DNA of 64,000 nt from JBBSEX01 sp038239345 (GTDB taxonomy: Bacteria > Acidobacteriota > Terriglobia > Bryobacterales > Bryobacteraceae): NCBI GenBank assembly GCA_038239345.1, contig JBBSEX010000016.1, positions 1 to 64,000 on the forward strand. Direction: 5' to 3'. Shown here piece by piece: positions 26,344 to 35,527 of the stretch (the first letter of the stretch is position 1; every line of letters starts with the position of its first letter). The position numbers and the translations under genes were made by a program. The notes under the pieces are model-generated. The model was not told the DNA's origin. It did not search any database and saw nothing but the letters and a program-made list of their open reading frames with translations.

Positions 26344-28755
26344 ATGCTTGATCGGTTGGCGGCTTCACTGTTACCGGGCAGGGCGCTCTCGCCAAGAGCT
26401 AAGGCGATTACGCTCGTGCTCTTCTTGCTCTTCCCTTTCGCCTATGCGGGGGGAGTGTACATCTCCCATTCGACAAAGCAAGAAGGCCGGCTGTATGTGA
26501 CGATTGAGCGCCGCGACGCGATTCGCATTGCCCGGCAGTACGCGGACACGCTCGGAATATCAACGGACGGTTGGTCGTCTACCTGCCGTATCCAGTCCGA
26601 TGAAAAGTACTTCTCTTATATCTCGCGACACCCTAGCCATGGCGCTGCCTACGTAGAGGGTCTGAAGCCGCCCTTCACCGTTACAGTGCGCTTTAACGCG
26701 CCGAATAGTAAGGATTGGATTGATGTTGAACTCGGTCCGCAGGGCCAGCCGGTCGGCTATGATATGCGCCTGTCGGGGTCGAAAGTGAAGCAACTGACCG
26801 TGGAGGAATCTGCGGCGCTCGCCGACAAATTACTAGCCAAGAGCGAGATGATGCGGGGTCCGCTGCACTTCGGAAAGCCGTTTATGCGCAGCGACGGAGA
26901 CATTCGAAAATTTGGTTGGCGCTCCGGGTCGATGCCGGAACTGGAAACCGAATACACCGTTAGCTTGCAGGGTGACCGGCAGGTAGGCGAATCCGTTGAG
27001 GTTCACCTCACCAACGCAGCGGCGAATGATGACGACTATACCGACATGATGGCCATTGTGTACGGGATATTCATGATCATCGTGACGATCTACAGTATCT
27101 ATAGATACGTGCGCCGGGCCTTGCAAGGCGAGATCTCCCATCGCCGTACGCTGCTGATGGCGGGACTCTTCGCGGTCTTTTTCTTTGTGCAGATTGCCGC
27201 TTCGCGCGACATGGTCCTTACCGCGGTGTCGAAGGGGACGGTTCCAGTCCTCGCATTACTTGCGATCTTGGTTGTCATGATCGTTCTAGGCAGCTTGGTG
27301 GCCGGTATCGCTTATGGAAGCGGCGAAGGCGACATGCGGGAAGCCTATCCCGGCAAGCTGACCTCACTGGATTCTCTGGTGCTGGGAAAGCTCTGGTCGC
27401 GCAATGTGGCTGGCTCTATTTTATTTGGCATCGCATTCGCCGGTTGGGTATTTCTGATCCAGCGCACCCTTTCCGCGGCGATTTACGTACCGGCGCATAC
27501 GCTGGATTTGTCCATCGCGAAAACATTTTTCGTATACTTTCCCTGGCTGCTACTGTTCGTCACCCCGTTGATTAACGCCGTGCTAATGGTGGCTTCCGGC
27601 ATCATGCAGCCAGTCGCTTTTTTGCACCAGAATTTTCGCTCGCCACGCTTGCGGTGGATTCTGCTGGCGCTCTTCGCGACACTGGCAGTCAGCCTTCGCG
27701 CTCTCGGCGCCGGCGATTTCGGCCTGGCCATGACTGTGCTGATCGTGATTGGTGCCGGCCTATTCGGGTCATTCCTGCTAAACGATTTGCTCGCGTCCGT
27801 AGTCATGCTGACCTGCGAGGGCCTGGCGGCATTCCTGGCGGAGATAAGCCGCATATCGCCGCACTGGACTTCTACCAGTTACGTTATCGCCGGCGTGATC
27901 ACGGCTGTGACACTTGTGGCCGCGTACGTGGCAATTCGGGGGCGTGAATATTCGGAAGAACAGGTGCGGCCGCTGTATGCCCGGCATGTGGCGGAACGTC
28001 TTTCCCTGGAAGCTGAGGTGGCAGCCGCGCGCGAGGCGCAGATTCGCTTGCTGCCGTTGACGGTTCCGGAAATTTCGGGGTTATCCATGGCCGCTTCCTG
28101 CATTCCGGCCCACGCGGTGGGTGGCGATTTCTACGATTTCTTCCCCTTGAGTAGCACGCGCATCGGCATCTTCGTAGTGGATGGCGGAAGCCGCGCGCTT
28201 GCCGGGGCGCTATCCATCCCACTAGCGAAAGGATTTTTGATGCATGCCACGCGCATCGGTCTTTCCCCCACGCAGATACTGGTCCGGCTGGAATCGACGC
28301 TGGGAAAACTTTTTACCGGGAGCAGTGGAACCACGAGTCTCGCTTACGCTGTGCTGGATGCCGAGTCAGGCGAAGTCCAATACGCGCGAACGGGCGACTC
28401 GCCTCGCATTTTTGCCGCCGGTCCCGATGGCCAAGGGATATTGCCGCAACGCGAATTGGCCGTGACCATGCAAGGCCAACCCACTCCCGTTCTGGAGGGT
28501 TCGTGGAAGTTGGAGGCGGGCTCTACCTTGTTTGTATTTACGGATGGGTTTGCTTCCGATGCGGAATCCCTTCGGCAGTGGGCACACCCCTTAACTCGGG
28601 AGGCCGCTGTCAGCGCCAAGGAAATCCATACCGAGATAATGTCACGGGCAATTTCCGCACATAAGCGGCAATATGGCGAACTGCGGGACGATCTGACAGC
28701 CGTGATCGTTCGCGTTCACCACTTAAACGCCGCCCGGTTGGAAGGGGTGGCGTGA
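26344..28755 (+). CDS. Membrane SpoIIE-type phosphatase with altered catalytic loop
   Basis: I chose the ATG at 26344 because AGGGA lies 7 bases upstream; an in-frame TTG at 26323 overlapping the previous stop is the alternative. The 803-residue protein has an N-terminal helix, a periplasmic region of about 200 residues, a block of membrane helices (about 235-540) and a C-terminal PP2C domain. GGDFYD (near 592) and the DD of LRDDLTAV are present. The usual DVSGKG is replaced by VVDGGSRALAG, SDG is TDG, and the FG.DRL motif is missing. Metal-ligand aspartates remain, so weak activity or a signal-binding role are both possible. Its architecture matches the next gene, indicating duplication. Confidence 0.83.
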   Translation: MLDRLAASLLPGRALSPRAKAITLVLFLLFPFAYAGGVYISHSTKQEGRLYVTIERRDAIRIARQYADTLGISTDGWSSTCRIQSDEKYFSYISRHPSHGAAYVEGLKPPFTVTVRFNAPNSKDWIDVELGPQGQPVGYDMRLSGSKVKQLTVEESAALADKLLAKSEMMRGPLHFGKPFMRSDGDIRKFGWRSGSMPELETEYTVSLQGDRQVGESVEVHLTNAAANDDDYTDMMAIVYGIFMIIVTIYSIYRYVRRALQGEISHRRTLLMAGLFAVFFFVQIAASRDMVLTAVSKGTVPVLALLAILVVMIVLGSLVAGIAYGSGEGDMREAYPGKLTSLDSLVLGKLWSRNVAGSILFGIAFAGWVFLIQRTLSAAIYVPAHTLDLSIAKTFFVYFPWLLLFVTPLINAVLMVASGIMQPVAFLHQNFRSPRLRWILLALFATLAVSLRALGAGDFGLAMTVLIVIGAGLFGSFLLNDLLASVVMLTCEGLAAFLAEISRISPHWTSTSYVIAGVITAVTLVAAYVAIRGREYSEEQVRPLYARHVAERLSLEAEVAAAREAQIRLLPLTVPEISGLSMAASCIPAHAVGGDFYDFFPLSSTRIGIFVVDGGSRALAGALSIPLAKGFLMHATRIGLSPTQILVRLESTLGKLFTGSSGTTSLAYAVLDAESGEVQYARTGDSPRIFAAGPDGQGILPQRELAVTMQGQPTPVLEGSWKLEAGSTLFVFTDGFASDAESLRQWAHPLTREAAVSAKEIHTEIMSRAISAHKRQYGELRDDLTAVIVRVHHLNAARLEGVA

Positions 28756-31133
28756 AACGCTTCCTGATCCCATTTTGCGCCGCCATTCTAGGCGTGGGCT
28801 TGTTGCTAGCGCTCCACCGGCGCGTCGATTTCGCAACCGGCTGGAATGTCCAACAGGACCGCGCCACTCTGCTCCACATCGCCCACCAGATGGCGCGAAA
28901 AACTGGTTTGGATACCACTCACTGGCCAGTCGAAGTGAGCGCCTCCATTGATCGGGATTTACATCGCTACCGTCTCGCTCATCCATCTGATCCAGCGGTT
29001 GCGGCAACACCAGACCTCACCGCCAAAGTAATCTTTACCTCTCCCGAAAAGAAGGGTTCCTTCACGGCTACGCTGTTTCCGGATTCGCCTTCGGACACTC
29101 ACATCGCAGGCTGGGAACGAGAAGAGCAGGGGTTTGCCGAAAAGGCATCTACCAAGGCCGACATGGCAAAAGCTAGCGCGATTGCCGAAGAAGCGCTGCG
29201 ATCGATTGTCGGAAATCGGGCCGCCGAGTATCACCTGGTAAATAACGCGGCGGAGAGCAAAGAAGGTTTGCGATTCACCTGGGAACGAAATGCAACGTCC
29301 CCAAACGCCATTGAAGACAGCGTGGAAGTGGCCGTGCGCGGTGGTGCGGCAACCTCGGCGGAATGGAAGCGTCCTGTTCCGAAATCGTCCGACTCCGGTG
29401 CCAAATTAAGTCCCGTGGGTACATTGACCTTCTTCGACGTGGTGCTGTGGTTGATTGCCGGCGTGATCTGCATAGTCATTTATGTAATCGCATTCGTGCG
29501 TCGCAGCATCGCCCACCGTGGTCCCATTTCCTTCGGGCTGCTGGCCTTCCTGCTATCGCTGGTAAAAGCGATTTTTAGCGAAGATCTACAAAATGCTGTG
29601 CGGATCTCGTCCTCCGGCGAAGCTAGCCGTGTGGCTTCGGTGATCGTAATATTACTGAATTCGCTAGTCGCGGGTGCGGCGGTCATCATTGTCGCGGGCG
29701 CGGGGCAGGTGGTGGCCTCGCAGGCAGGAAACGTGTGGTTCTCGTTGCGCACCGTGCTTAGCCGCTTCGCAATCAGCAGACCAGTAGGCGAAAGCGTTCT
29801 TGCGGGGTTACTGCTTAGCCCATTACTGGCGGCGTTCCCCTTCGTGCTTGCCGCGGTGCCGGTGTTAGGGGCTTTTCGCTGGGAAGGATCGCCATTGAAC
29901 TTATTGTTTTCGCGCTCCCCTTTACTGGCCAGCGGATCTTCCTTGTCGCCGCAGTTACTTGGAGTTTTTGGCGTGATCTTTCCGTTGCTGGATCAACGAA
30001 TTTCGTCTACGAAGCTGAGGCGTGTTTTGCAGGTCTCGCTCGGCTGCCTCTTGATGTCCGGACCCAACTCCGAATTTCGAGATGGTTTCCCGCAATGGAT
30101 ACTTGCCGGAGTTGGCTTATTCCTTGGACTGGCCTACCTCAACAGTCACTTCGGGCTTCTCGCAATCGTGGTGGCGGCATTGGGAAAAGCGTGGATCGTT
30201 ACCGCCGTCGTCTTCTTCTCGCAGCCCCATTCGCACCAGATGGGTTGGAAGATAATCGCGATCCTTTCCAGTGGAGTCATCGTGTCTCTGCTGATCTTTC
30301 TGAAGGGCCGCAACGTCGAGGCGACATCTTCCGGCACACGGTTGATCTTGGAAGTGGCGTCGGAACGCGATCGTTTGCGAGCGGAGTTCTCCATCGCTCA
30401 CCGCGCGCAGCAGGAGATGTTGCCTGCTTCTCCACCGGCACTGGATGGCTTTGAGTTAGCGGCTTCGTGTAGCCCCTCAAAGGAAGTTGGTGGCGATCTG
30501 TATGACTTCCTGCAATTGCCCGATGGCCGATGGGCACTGGGTGTTGCCGACGTCTCCGGGAAAGGTGTGCCGGCCGCGCTGTACATGACTTTGACCAAGG
30601 GTCTACTGGCCTCCATCACACAGCATTCCTCCGATCTTGCGGCGATCGTCTCCGAGGTGAATTTGCATCTCTATACAGCCGGACGCAGAAAGATTTTCGT
30701 GACGATGGCGCTGGGCGCGTTGGATCCGCAATCGCGAGTTTTAGAATATGCGCGCGCCGGGCACAATCCCGTGATTTGGCGTCGCCGTCATCTGGATTCG
30801 ACATCGCTCGTGCAGTCCGGCGGCATGGGTCTTGGGATCACAGCGGGCAAGGTGTTTGAACGTACTCTGGCCATTGAGCGAATGAAATTGGAAGACGGCG
30901 ATACAGTGGTGTTCTATTCCGACGGACTCACCGAGGCGATGAATATCGAGACCGAGCAGTTCGGTGAAGACCGGTTAATGGCTGCGGTGGAACGCACCGA
31001 CGACATGACAGCGACAGCCGCGCGGACAAGCATTCTGGATGAAATCTCGGCCTTCCTCGACGGTGTACATCCGCAGGATGATATGACATTAGTGGTACTT
31101 CGAGTGGGGCGCGCCGCTCATTCGGCAAATTGA
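28752..31133 (+). CDS. Membrane SpoIIE-type serine phosphatase
   Basis: This 793-residue protein starts at a GTG that overlaps the preceding stop (GTGA). It has an N-terminal membrane helix (about 4-20), a periplasmic region of about 200 residues, six or more membrane helices (about 235-520), a linker, and a SpoIIE/PP2C domain with all motifs intact: GGDLYD near residue 580, ADVSGKGVPAAL, YSDGLTEA, FGEDRL and PQDDMTLVVL. It is expected to dephosphorylate the STAS protein encoded 23 bases downstream in response to a periplasmic or membrane signal. It is the intact counterpart of the upstream membrane phosphatase with the altered loop. Confidence 0.88.
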   Translation: MKRFLIPFCAAILGVGLLLALHRRVDFATGWNVQQDRATLLHIAHQMARKTGLDTTHWPVEVSASIDRDLHRYRLAHPSDPAVAATPDLTAKVIFTSPEKKGSFTATLFPDSPSDTHIAGWEREEQGFAEKASTKADMAKASAIAEEALRSIVGNRAAEYHLVNNAAESKEGLRFTWERNATSPNAIEDSVEVAVRGGAATSAEWKRPVPKSSDSGAKLSPVGTLTFFDVVLWLIAGVICIVIYVIAFVRRSIAHRGPISFGLLAFLLSLVKAIFSEDLQNAVRISSSGEASRVASVIVILLNSLVAGAAVIIVAGAGQVVASQAGNVWFSLRTVLSRFAISRPVGESVLAGLLLSPLLAAFPFVLAAVPVLGAFRWEGSPLNLLFSRSPLLASGSSLSPQLLGVFGVIFPLLDQRISSTKLRRVLQVSLGCLLMSGPNSEFRDGFPQWILAGVGLFLGLAYLNSHFGLLAIVVAALGKAWIVTAVVFFSQPHSHQMGWKIIAILSSGVIVSLLIFLKGRNVEATSSGTRLILEVASERDRLRAEFSIAHRAQQEMLPASPPALDGFELAASCSPSKEVGGDLYDFLQLPDGRWALGVADVSGKGVPAALYMTLTKGLLASITQHSSDLAAIVSEVNLHLYTAGRRKIFVTMALGALDPQSRVLEYARAGHNPVIWRRRHLDSTSLVQSGGMGLGITAGKVFERTLAIERMKLEDGDTVVFYSDGLTEAMNIETEQFGEDRLMAAVERTDDMTATAARTSILDEISAFLDGVHPQDDMTLVVLRVGRAAHSAN

Positions 31134-31156
31134 CATACTTGGATAAAGGATGACTC

Positions 31157-31525
31157 GTGGCTAACTCGTTTACAGTGGAGCGGTCCTCGCAAGGCGGCAT
31201 CTCGGTTCTTGGTCTGCAAGGGTTTCTCGACGCCCATACCGCCCCGGATTTCGAGAAAGTAGTCCAGGAAGATTTTGATGCGGGTCGGGTGCAGATCATT
31301 GTCAATTGCCAGAAGCTGACATATATTTCATCAGCTGGATTGGGCGTCTTCATGAGTTACATCGAAGAACTTCGAGCGGCTGGTGGCGACATCAAGATCT
31401 GCGGCATGACGCCGAAGGTATATCAGGTTTTTGAGATTTTGGGGTTCCCCGCCATTTTCGATATTGTCGATGATGTACCAGCGGCGATTCAGCGATTTGC
31501 CGACGTGCCTGTGAAGGAGGCCTGA
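31157..31525 (+). CDS. STAS-domain anti-anti-sigma factor
   Basis: This single STAS domain (122 residues) of the SpoIIAA/RsbV type has the phosphorylation-site loop YISSAGLGVF with candidate serines Ser58/Ser59. In partner switching, the dephosphorylated form binds the anti-sigma kinase and frees its target. The start is the GTG at 31157, preceded by AAAGGA at good spacing; an ATG at 31150 runs into a stop at once. It sits between the third phosphatase gene and the kinase gene, 2 bases before the latter, so phosphatases, substrate and kinase are encoded together. No sigma factor lies in this operon. Confidence 0.93.
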   Translation: MANSFTVERSSQGGISVLGLQGFLDAHTAPDFEKVVQEDFDAGRVQIIVNCQKLTYISSAGLGVFMSYIEELRAAGGDIKICGMTPKVYQVFEILGFPAIFDIVDDVPAAIQRFADVPVKEA

Positions 31526-31527
31526 CC

Positions 31528-31956
31528 ATGGTGACTGAGCGCACGTTCTCGATCAATGTTCCATCGCATACGGAGAACCTGGCAATGATCCGCGATTTCG
31601 TGAGCAATATCGGATCGCGGGCCGGCATGGAGACACGTGAAGTGTCGCAGTTGGAACTGGTGGTGGATGAGGCGTGCGCGAATGTCATCGAGCATGCCTA
31701 TGGGTCGGACGATACCCAGGAAGTTACGGTTCGCGTTACCGTCGACGACAAGAACATTCAAATTGAAGTAATCGATACGGGTCTCGGGTTCGATCCAGGC
31801 TCGGTGGTGCATCACGATCTTGAAAAGTTGGTGTCGGAGAAGAAGACTGGCGGGCTCGGCATGCGCTTGATGAAGACTCTGATGGATGAGGTTCACTACG
31901 AGATCATTCCCGGCAAGAAGAACGAACTGCGGATGTTGAAGAAGTTGAAAAAGTAA
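31528..31956 (+). CDS. RsbW-like anti-sigma serine kinase (HATPase domain)
   Basis: This 142-residue GHKL-fold ATPase is of the anti-sigma kinase type. The N box is ELVVDEACANVIEHAY (Glu48, Asn52), the ATP-binding Asp83 lies in VIDTGLGFDP, and the glycine loop is TGGLGMRLMK (residues 107-116). It should phosphorylate the STAS protein encoded immediately upstream and bind either it or another target. The usual next gene, a sigma-B/F-type sigma factor, is absent; the following gene is a DUF457 membrane protein. Its target could be a sigma factor elsewhere or a non-sigma effector, as in other partner-switching systems. Confidence 0.92.
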   Translation: MVTERTFSINVPSHTENLAMIRDFVSNIGSRAGMETREVSQLELVVDEACANVIEHAYGSDDTQEVTVRVTVDDKNIQIEVIDTGLGFDPGSVVHHDLEKLVSEKKTGGLGMRLMKTLMDEVHYEIIPGKKNELRMLKKLKK

Positions 31957-31972
31957 ACCGCCGTTCGCCGGA

Positions 31973-32950
31973 ATGGATAACCTCACACATTCGCTTACCG
32001 GGCTTATGCTGGCGCGCGCGGGTTTAGCCAAGTTCAGCGGGCGCGGCACCGCGATTCTGGTGGTGGCGTCAAACATCCCGGATATCGATGTCGTCAGTTG
32101 GGTGGGCGGACCAGTTGCCGCGCTTGAGTATCACCGCTGGTATACACATACGTTGCTGTTTTCGCCGTTGATGGCCGCGCTGGCGGTGTTGCTGGTACGG
32201 CTGATCGGGAGAAAACCGATTCCATGGTGGCCGGCGTTCGGGCTATCCATGATTGGAGTGCTCAGCCATTTGGCGTTCGATTGGACCAACTCCTACGGCA
32301 TTCGCCTGCTGATGCCCTTCAATCGCGAGTGGCTGCGTCTCGATTTAAACAACGTGATCGATGCGTGGATCCTGGCGATTTTATTGCTCGCGGTCGCCGC
32401 TCCCTTTCTATCGAAATTGGTCAGCTCAGAAATAGGGGGGAAATCGGGAACCGGGAAGGGGATGGCGATCTTTGCCCTCGTCTTCATTGTGATTTTCGAC
32501 TTTGGCCGCTATCTGGCCCATGAGCGAGCTCTCTCCTCCTTGCAATCGCGTTTATATCGCGATACAGCAGCGGTCCGAACCGCCGCTTTTCCTCTGGCCT
32601 TGAACCCGCTTCGTTGGGCCGGCTATGTGGAAGGCCAGGATTTTCTTTCGCAGATCGACGTAAATTTGTTGCGTGAGTTTGATCCGAATGGCGGCGAAAC
32701 ATACTATAAGCCGGAACGGAGTCCGGCAATCGATGCGGCTCGCAAGAACGATACGGTCCGCAAGTTTTTGGAATTTTCCAGCTATCCTTTATGGCGACTA
32801 ATGAAGCTGCCGGGAGACAAGAACGAGACGGCGGTTGAGGTGATCGATCTGCGCTTTGGTACTCCAGCCGAGCCCCAGTTCCTGGTGACGGCGGTGGTGG
32901 ATGGAAACAATCACGTGGAGTCGGCCAAGCTTTCGATGACCGGCCGATGA
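31973..32950 (+). CDS. DUF457 (YdjM-type) membrane-bound metal-dependent hydrolase
   Basis: This 325-residue integral membrane protein has the DUF457 signature: an N-terminal NLTHSLTGLMLAR, then NIPDIDVV and the histidine-rich YHRWYTHTLLF, potential metal ligands. At least four membrane helices follow up to about residue 180, and the C-terminal half is soluble. Family members are annotated as inner-membrane metal-dependent hydrolases, but substrates are not established. It starts 16 bases after the RsbW-like kinase and may be part of that transcript, though such genes occur in many contexts. Confidence 0.82.
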   Translation: MDNLTHSLTGLMLARAGLAKFSGRGTAILVVASNIPDIDVVSWVGGPVAALEYHRWYTHTLLFSPLMAALAVLLVRLIGRKPIPWWPAFGLSMIGVLSHLAFDWTNSYGIRLLMPFNREWLRLDLNNVIDAWILAILLLAVAAPFLSKLVSSEIGGKSGTGKGMAIFALVFIVIFDFGRYLAHERALSSLQSRLYRDTAAVRTAAFPLALNPLRWAGYVEGQDFLSQIDVNLLREFDPNGGETYYKPERSPAIDAARKNDTVRKFLEFSSYPLWRLMKLPGDKNETAVEVIDLRFGTPAEPQFLVTAVVDGNNHVESAKLSMTGR

Positions 32951-32977
32951 TCCGCGGATGTCGTCAGCGTCACGCGG

Positions 32978-34057
32978 CTATGGTTTCGGCGCGGATTCGA
33001 TCTGCACCAATTCTTCTTCGCGCACCGCCGGCGGAACGGGTCTGGGGGGCCGCAATAATCTTTGCGGTAGCTTCGAAAAATAGGCCAGCCGTTCCACCAT
33101 CGGCAGCAAGTTCCGGACCCACTTTCCGTGGAGCACAAGACTCCCGGCCACCAGCGCCGGATGTGGAATCGTCGTACAACAACGCGAGCAAATATCGATT
33201 TCGCCGGCCCGTCCCGCTACGTGCAGACGGCGCATGCGCTGCATCGCTTCCGAGTTCCAGATCTGCGGCAGAGGCTGTTCACCGATGCGCCCCACTGGTT
33301 GCCCATCCAGCATGTAGCTCTGGCAACAGGGATAAACATCGCCGTTGTGCTTCACGTACATCGGGCCGCGCCATAAGTAATGGCAGGGATGCTGCCAATC
33401 GCTCGATTCGTGCCCAGAGCCGGGCCGCATCAGATTGGTTTCGTCTTCTTTGACGCGTACTTGATCCACGCCCGGAACGGCGCTCCAAAAGCGAACGAAA
33501 TCGTTCACCTCATCCTTATTGCCGTCCATCCGGACCATTTGGACAACCACCTGAATTTTCGCTCCGCGCTCCTTTTTCATGCGGGCGAAGCGCAGATAAT
33601 TTTCGCGAACCTTCTCAAAGTTCGCACCCTTGCGATAGAACTCGAAAGACTGTTTGGTGGACCCGTCGAAACTCAGAGTGATATGTTCCAGCTGCCCTTC
33701 GAGTATGCGGGCACTCGCTTTCTCGTCAAGCATAGTACCGTTGGTGGAGAGCAGCGTTGAAATCTGGTGACGGTCGCAATACTCGATGCGCTCAAAGATC
33801 TTTGGATCGAGAAACGGTTCGCCCAATCCGATCAACATCACGTGTTCCGCGCTTTCGCCGGATTCGCTCACCAGACGCTGGAAGATCTCGTCCGCCATGT
33901 CTTCCTTGGGCTGCTTATGTGTTTCGCGAGGGCACATCGGGCAGTAAAGATTGCATTTGGCGGTGGTTTCGATGATGTACTCGACGGGAAGGGCCGGCAA
34001 AGTATCCTGCTTGCGCAGATATCCCCACAGCAATTTGGCCCGATTCCAAGCGCGCAT
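32978..34057 (-). CDS. Radical SAM / SPASM domain protein
   Basis: This 359-residue iron-sulfur protein has the radical SAM motif CNLYCPMC (Cys35, Cys39, Cys42), GLGEPFLDP in the core barrel, and a C-terminal SPASM-like region with cysteines in DVYPCCQSY and DICSRCC for auxiliary clusters. This group includes peptide-modifying enzymes and carbohydrate or lipid-modifying enzymes. No small precursor peptide gene is visible beside it, so the substrate cannot be predicted. It is divergent from the photolyase gene with 59 bases between starts. The tail (after about residue 330) is proline-rich and probably disordered. Confidence 0.88.
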   Translation of the reverse strand: MRAWNRAKLLWGYLRKQDTLPALPVEYIIETTAKCNLYCPMCPRETHKQPKEDMADEIFQRLVSESGESAEHVMLIGLGEPFLDPKIFERIEYCDRHQISTLLSTNGTMLDEKASARILEGQLEHITLSFDGSTKQSFEFYRKGANFEKVRENYLRFARMKKERGAKIQVVVQMVRMDGNKDEVNDFVRFWSAVPGVDQVRVKEDETNLMRPGSGHESSDWQHPCHYLWRGPMYVKHNGDVYPCCQSYMLDGQPVGRIGEQPLPQIWNSEAMQRMRRLHVAGRAGEIDICSRCCTTIPHPALVAGSLVLHGKWVRNLLPMVERLAYFSKLPQRLLRPPRPVPPAVREEELVQIESAPKP

Positions 34058-34116
34058 CCGTATAGTGAACCCACTTATATTGTACCCAGAGCCGGGTTGC
34101 GGACATCCTATCGACG

Positions 34117-35520
34117 GTGAATGAACGCATCCAACTGCTGAATCAGCGGGACTTTCGAGCCGACGCCGAGTACGTCTTGTACTGGTCGCAGATGAATCGG
34201 CGGGTGACCTCGAATCACGCTCTGCAGTTCGCCGCGGAGCTTGCCAATGAACGGGATTTGCCGCTCCTGGTGTATGAAGCGATCACCTGTTCATACCCCT
34301 TCGCCAATGATCGCTTCCATACGTTTTTACTCCAGGGCGTGCCGGATTCCGCGCGGGAACTGAAGGCATTGCACATCGGATTTGCGTTCTATTTGCGGCG
34401 GCGCCACAAAGATTCGAACGCGATGCTTTACCGCATGGCTGAGAAAGCGGCGGCCGTAATAACCGACGACTATCCGACGTTCGTCGCACGCACTCATAAC
34501 GCCAGCGTCCCCGCCAAACTGGATGTCCCCTATTATGTGGTGGACGCCAGTTGCATCGTGCCCATGCGCTGTATGGAAAAGCGTGAATACGCGGCGTATA
34601 CCATTCGTCCAAAGATCAAAAAGCTATTGCCGAAGTACCTGGAACCGGTGCCTTCAATTAAGATGAAGCACCCCTTCCGCGGAACGATTCCCGACTTCCA
34701 CACAATCGTAATCGAGCGCAACATTCCGGAACTGGTAGCGACGTGTGAGATCGATCATACTGTGCCGCCGTCGACGACGTTTACCGGTGGCAGCGCAGCG
34801 GGCCAGCGGCATTTGCGACACTTCCTGGAAGATAATTTGCGGAAGTACGCCAATGGGCGCAACGAGCCCTCAAAGCACGTTACGTCAGACCTCAGTCCTT
34901 ATCTCCACTTCGGCCATGTGTCGGCGCTCGATATTGCTTTACAAGCCAAGGAATACGCGAAGGCGCATGACTTGATCGTCGACGAATTTTTGGAAGAGTT
35001 AATTGTGCGGCGGGAACTCGCCTTCAACTTCGCGCATTTCGCCGAACGTCCCGATTCGCTTTCGAATCTGCCGGAGTGGGCGCGAGGCTCGCTTCGCAAG
35101 CATGCGGCCGATACGCGCGATCCGCTGTATAGCCGCGATCAATTTGAAAAGGCCGCGACTTATGACGCCTTGTGGAACGCCACCCAAAAAGAGATGCTGC
35201 TACGCGGCAAGATTCACGGCTACTACCGCATGTACTGGGGCAAGAAAATCATCGAGTGGTCAAAGACTTGTCAGGATGCGCTGGAGACGATGATTCACAT
35301 TCACGACAAGTACGCCATCGACGGGCGCGACCCCAACACCTTCACGAATATTTTGTGGTGCTTCGGCCTTCACGATCGTCCATGGGGAGAACGGCCGGTC
35401 TTCGGAATGGTCCGTTTTATGTCGCTCGATGGGATGAAGCGCAAGACCGACGTGGACGCATATATTCAGGAGATCGCCGAGCTGGAACGAACCGGCGCGG
35501 ATCCGTTCCGCGTAAAATGA
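34117..35520 (+). CDS. phr: Class II deoxyribodipyrimidine photolyase
   Basis: This 467-residue protein matches class II CPD photolyases, which repair UV-induced cyclobutane pyrimidine dimers with FAD and blue light. Landmarks are VLYWSQMNRR near the N-terminus, the antenna-domain VITDDYPTF, the FAD-domain SDLSPYLHFGHVSAL, EFLEELIVRRELAFNF, and the C-terminal MYWGKKIIEW, IDGRDPNTFTNILWCFGLHDRPWGERP (quoted here in parts: IDGRDPNTFTNI, HDRPWGER). The start is a GTG at 34117; an ATG 4 bases later is out of frame. It is divergent from the radical SAM gene and 7 bases upstream of the epimerase gene, probably co-transcribed. Confidence 0.92.
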   Translation: MNERIQLLNQRDFRADAEYVLYWSQMNRRVTSNHALQFAAELANERDLPLLVYEAITCSYPFANDRFHTFLLQGVPDSARELKALHIGFAFYLRRRHKDSNAMLYRMAEKAAAVITDDYPTFVARTHNASVPAKLDVPYYVVDASCIVPMRCMEKREYAAYTIRPKIKKLLPKYLEPVPSIKMKHPFRGTIPDFHTIVIERNIPELVATCEIDHTVPPSTTFTGGSAAGQRHLRHFLEDNLRKYANGRNEPSKHVTSDLSPYLHFGHVSALDIALQAKEYAKAHDLIVDEFLEELIVRRELAFNFAHFAERPDSLSNLPEWARGSLRKHAADTRDPLYSRDQFEKAATYDALWNATQKEMLLRGKIHGYYRMYWGKKIIEWSKTCQDALETMIHIHDKYAIDGRDPNTFTNILWCFGLHDRPWGERPVFGMVRFMSLDGMKRKTDVDAYIQEIAELERTGADPFRVK

Positions 35521-35527
35521 GGACGCC

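Noticed and set aside
32947..33453. Plus-strand frame after the DUF457 gene
   Set aside because: It lies antisense to the radical SAM gene, whose cysteine motifs are intact.
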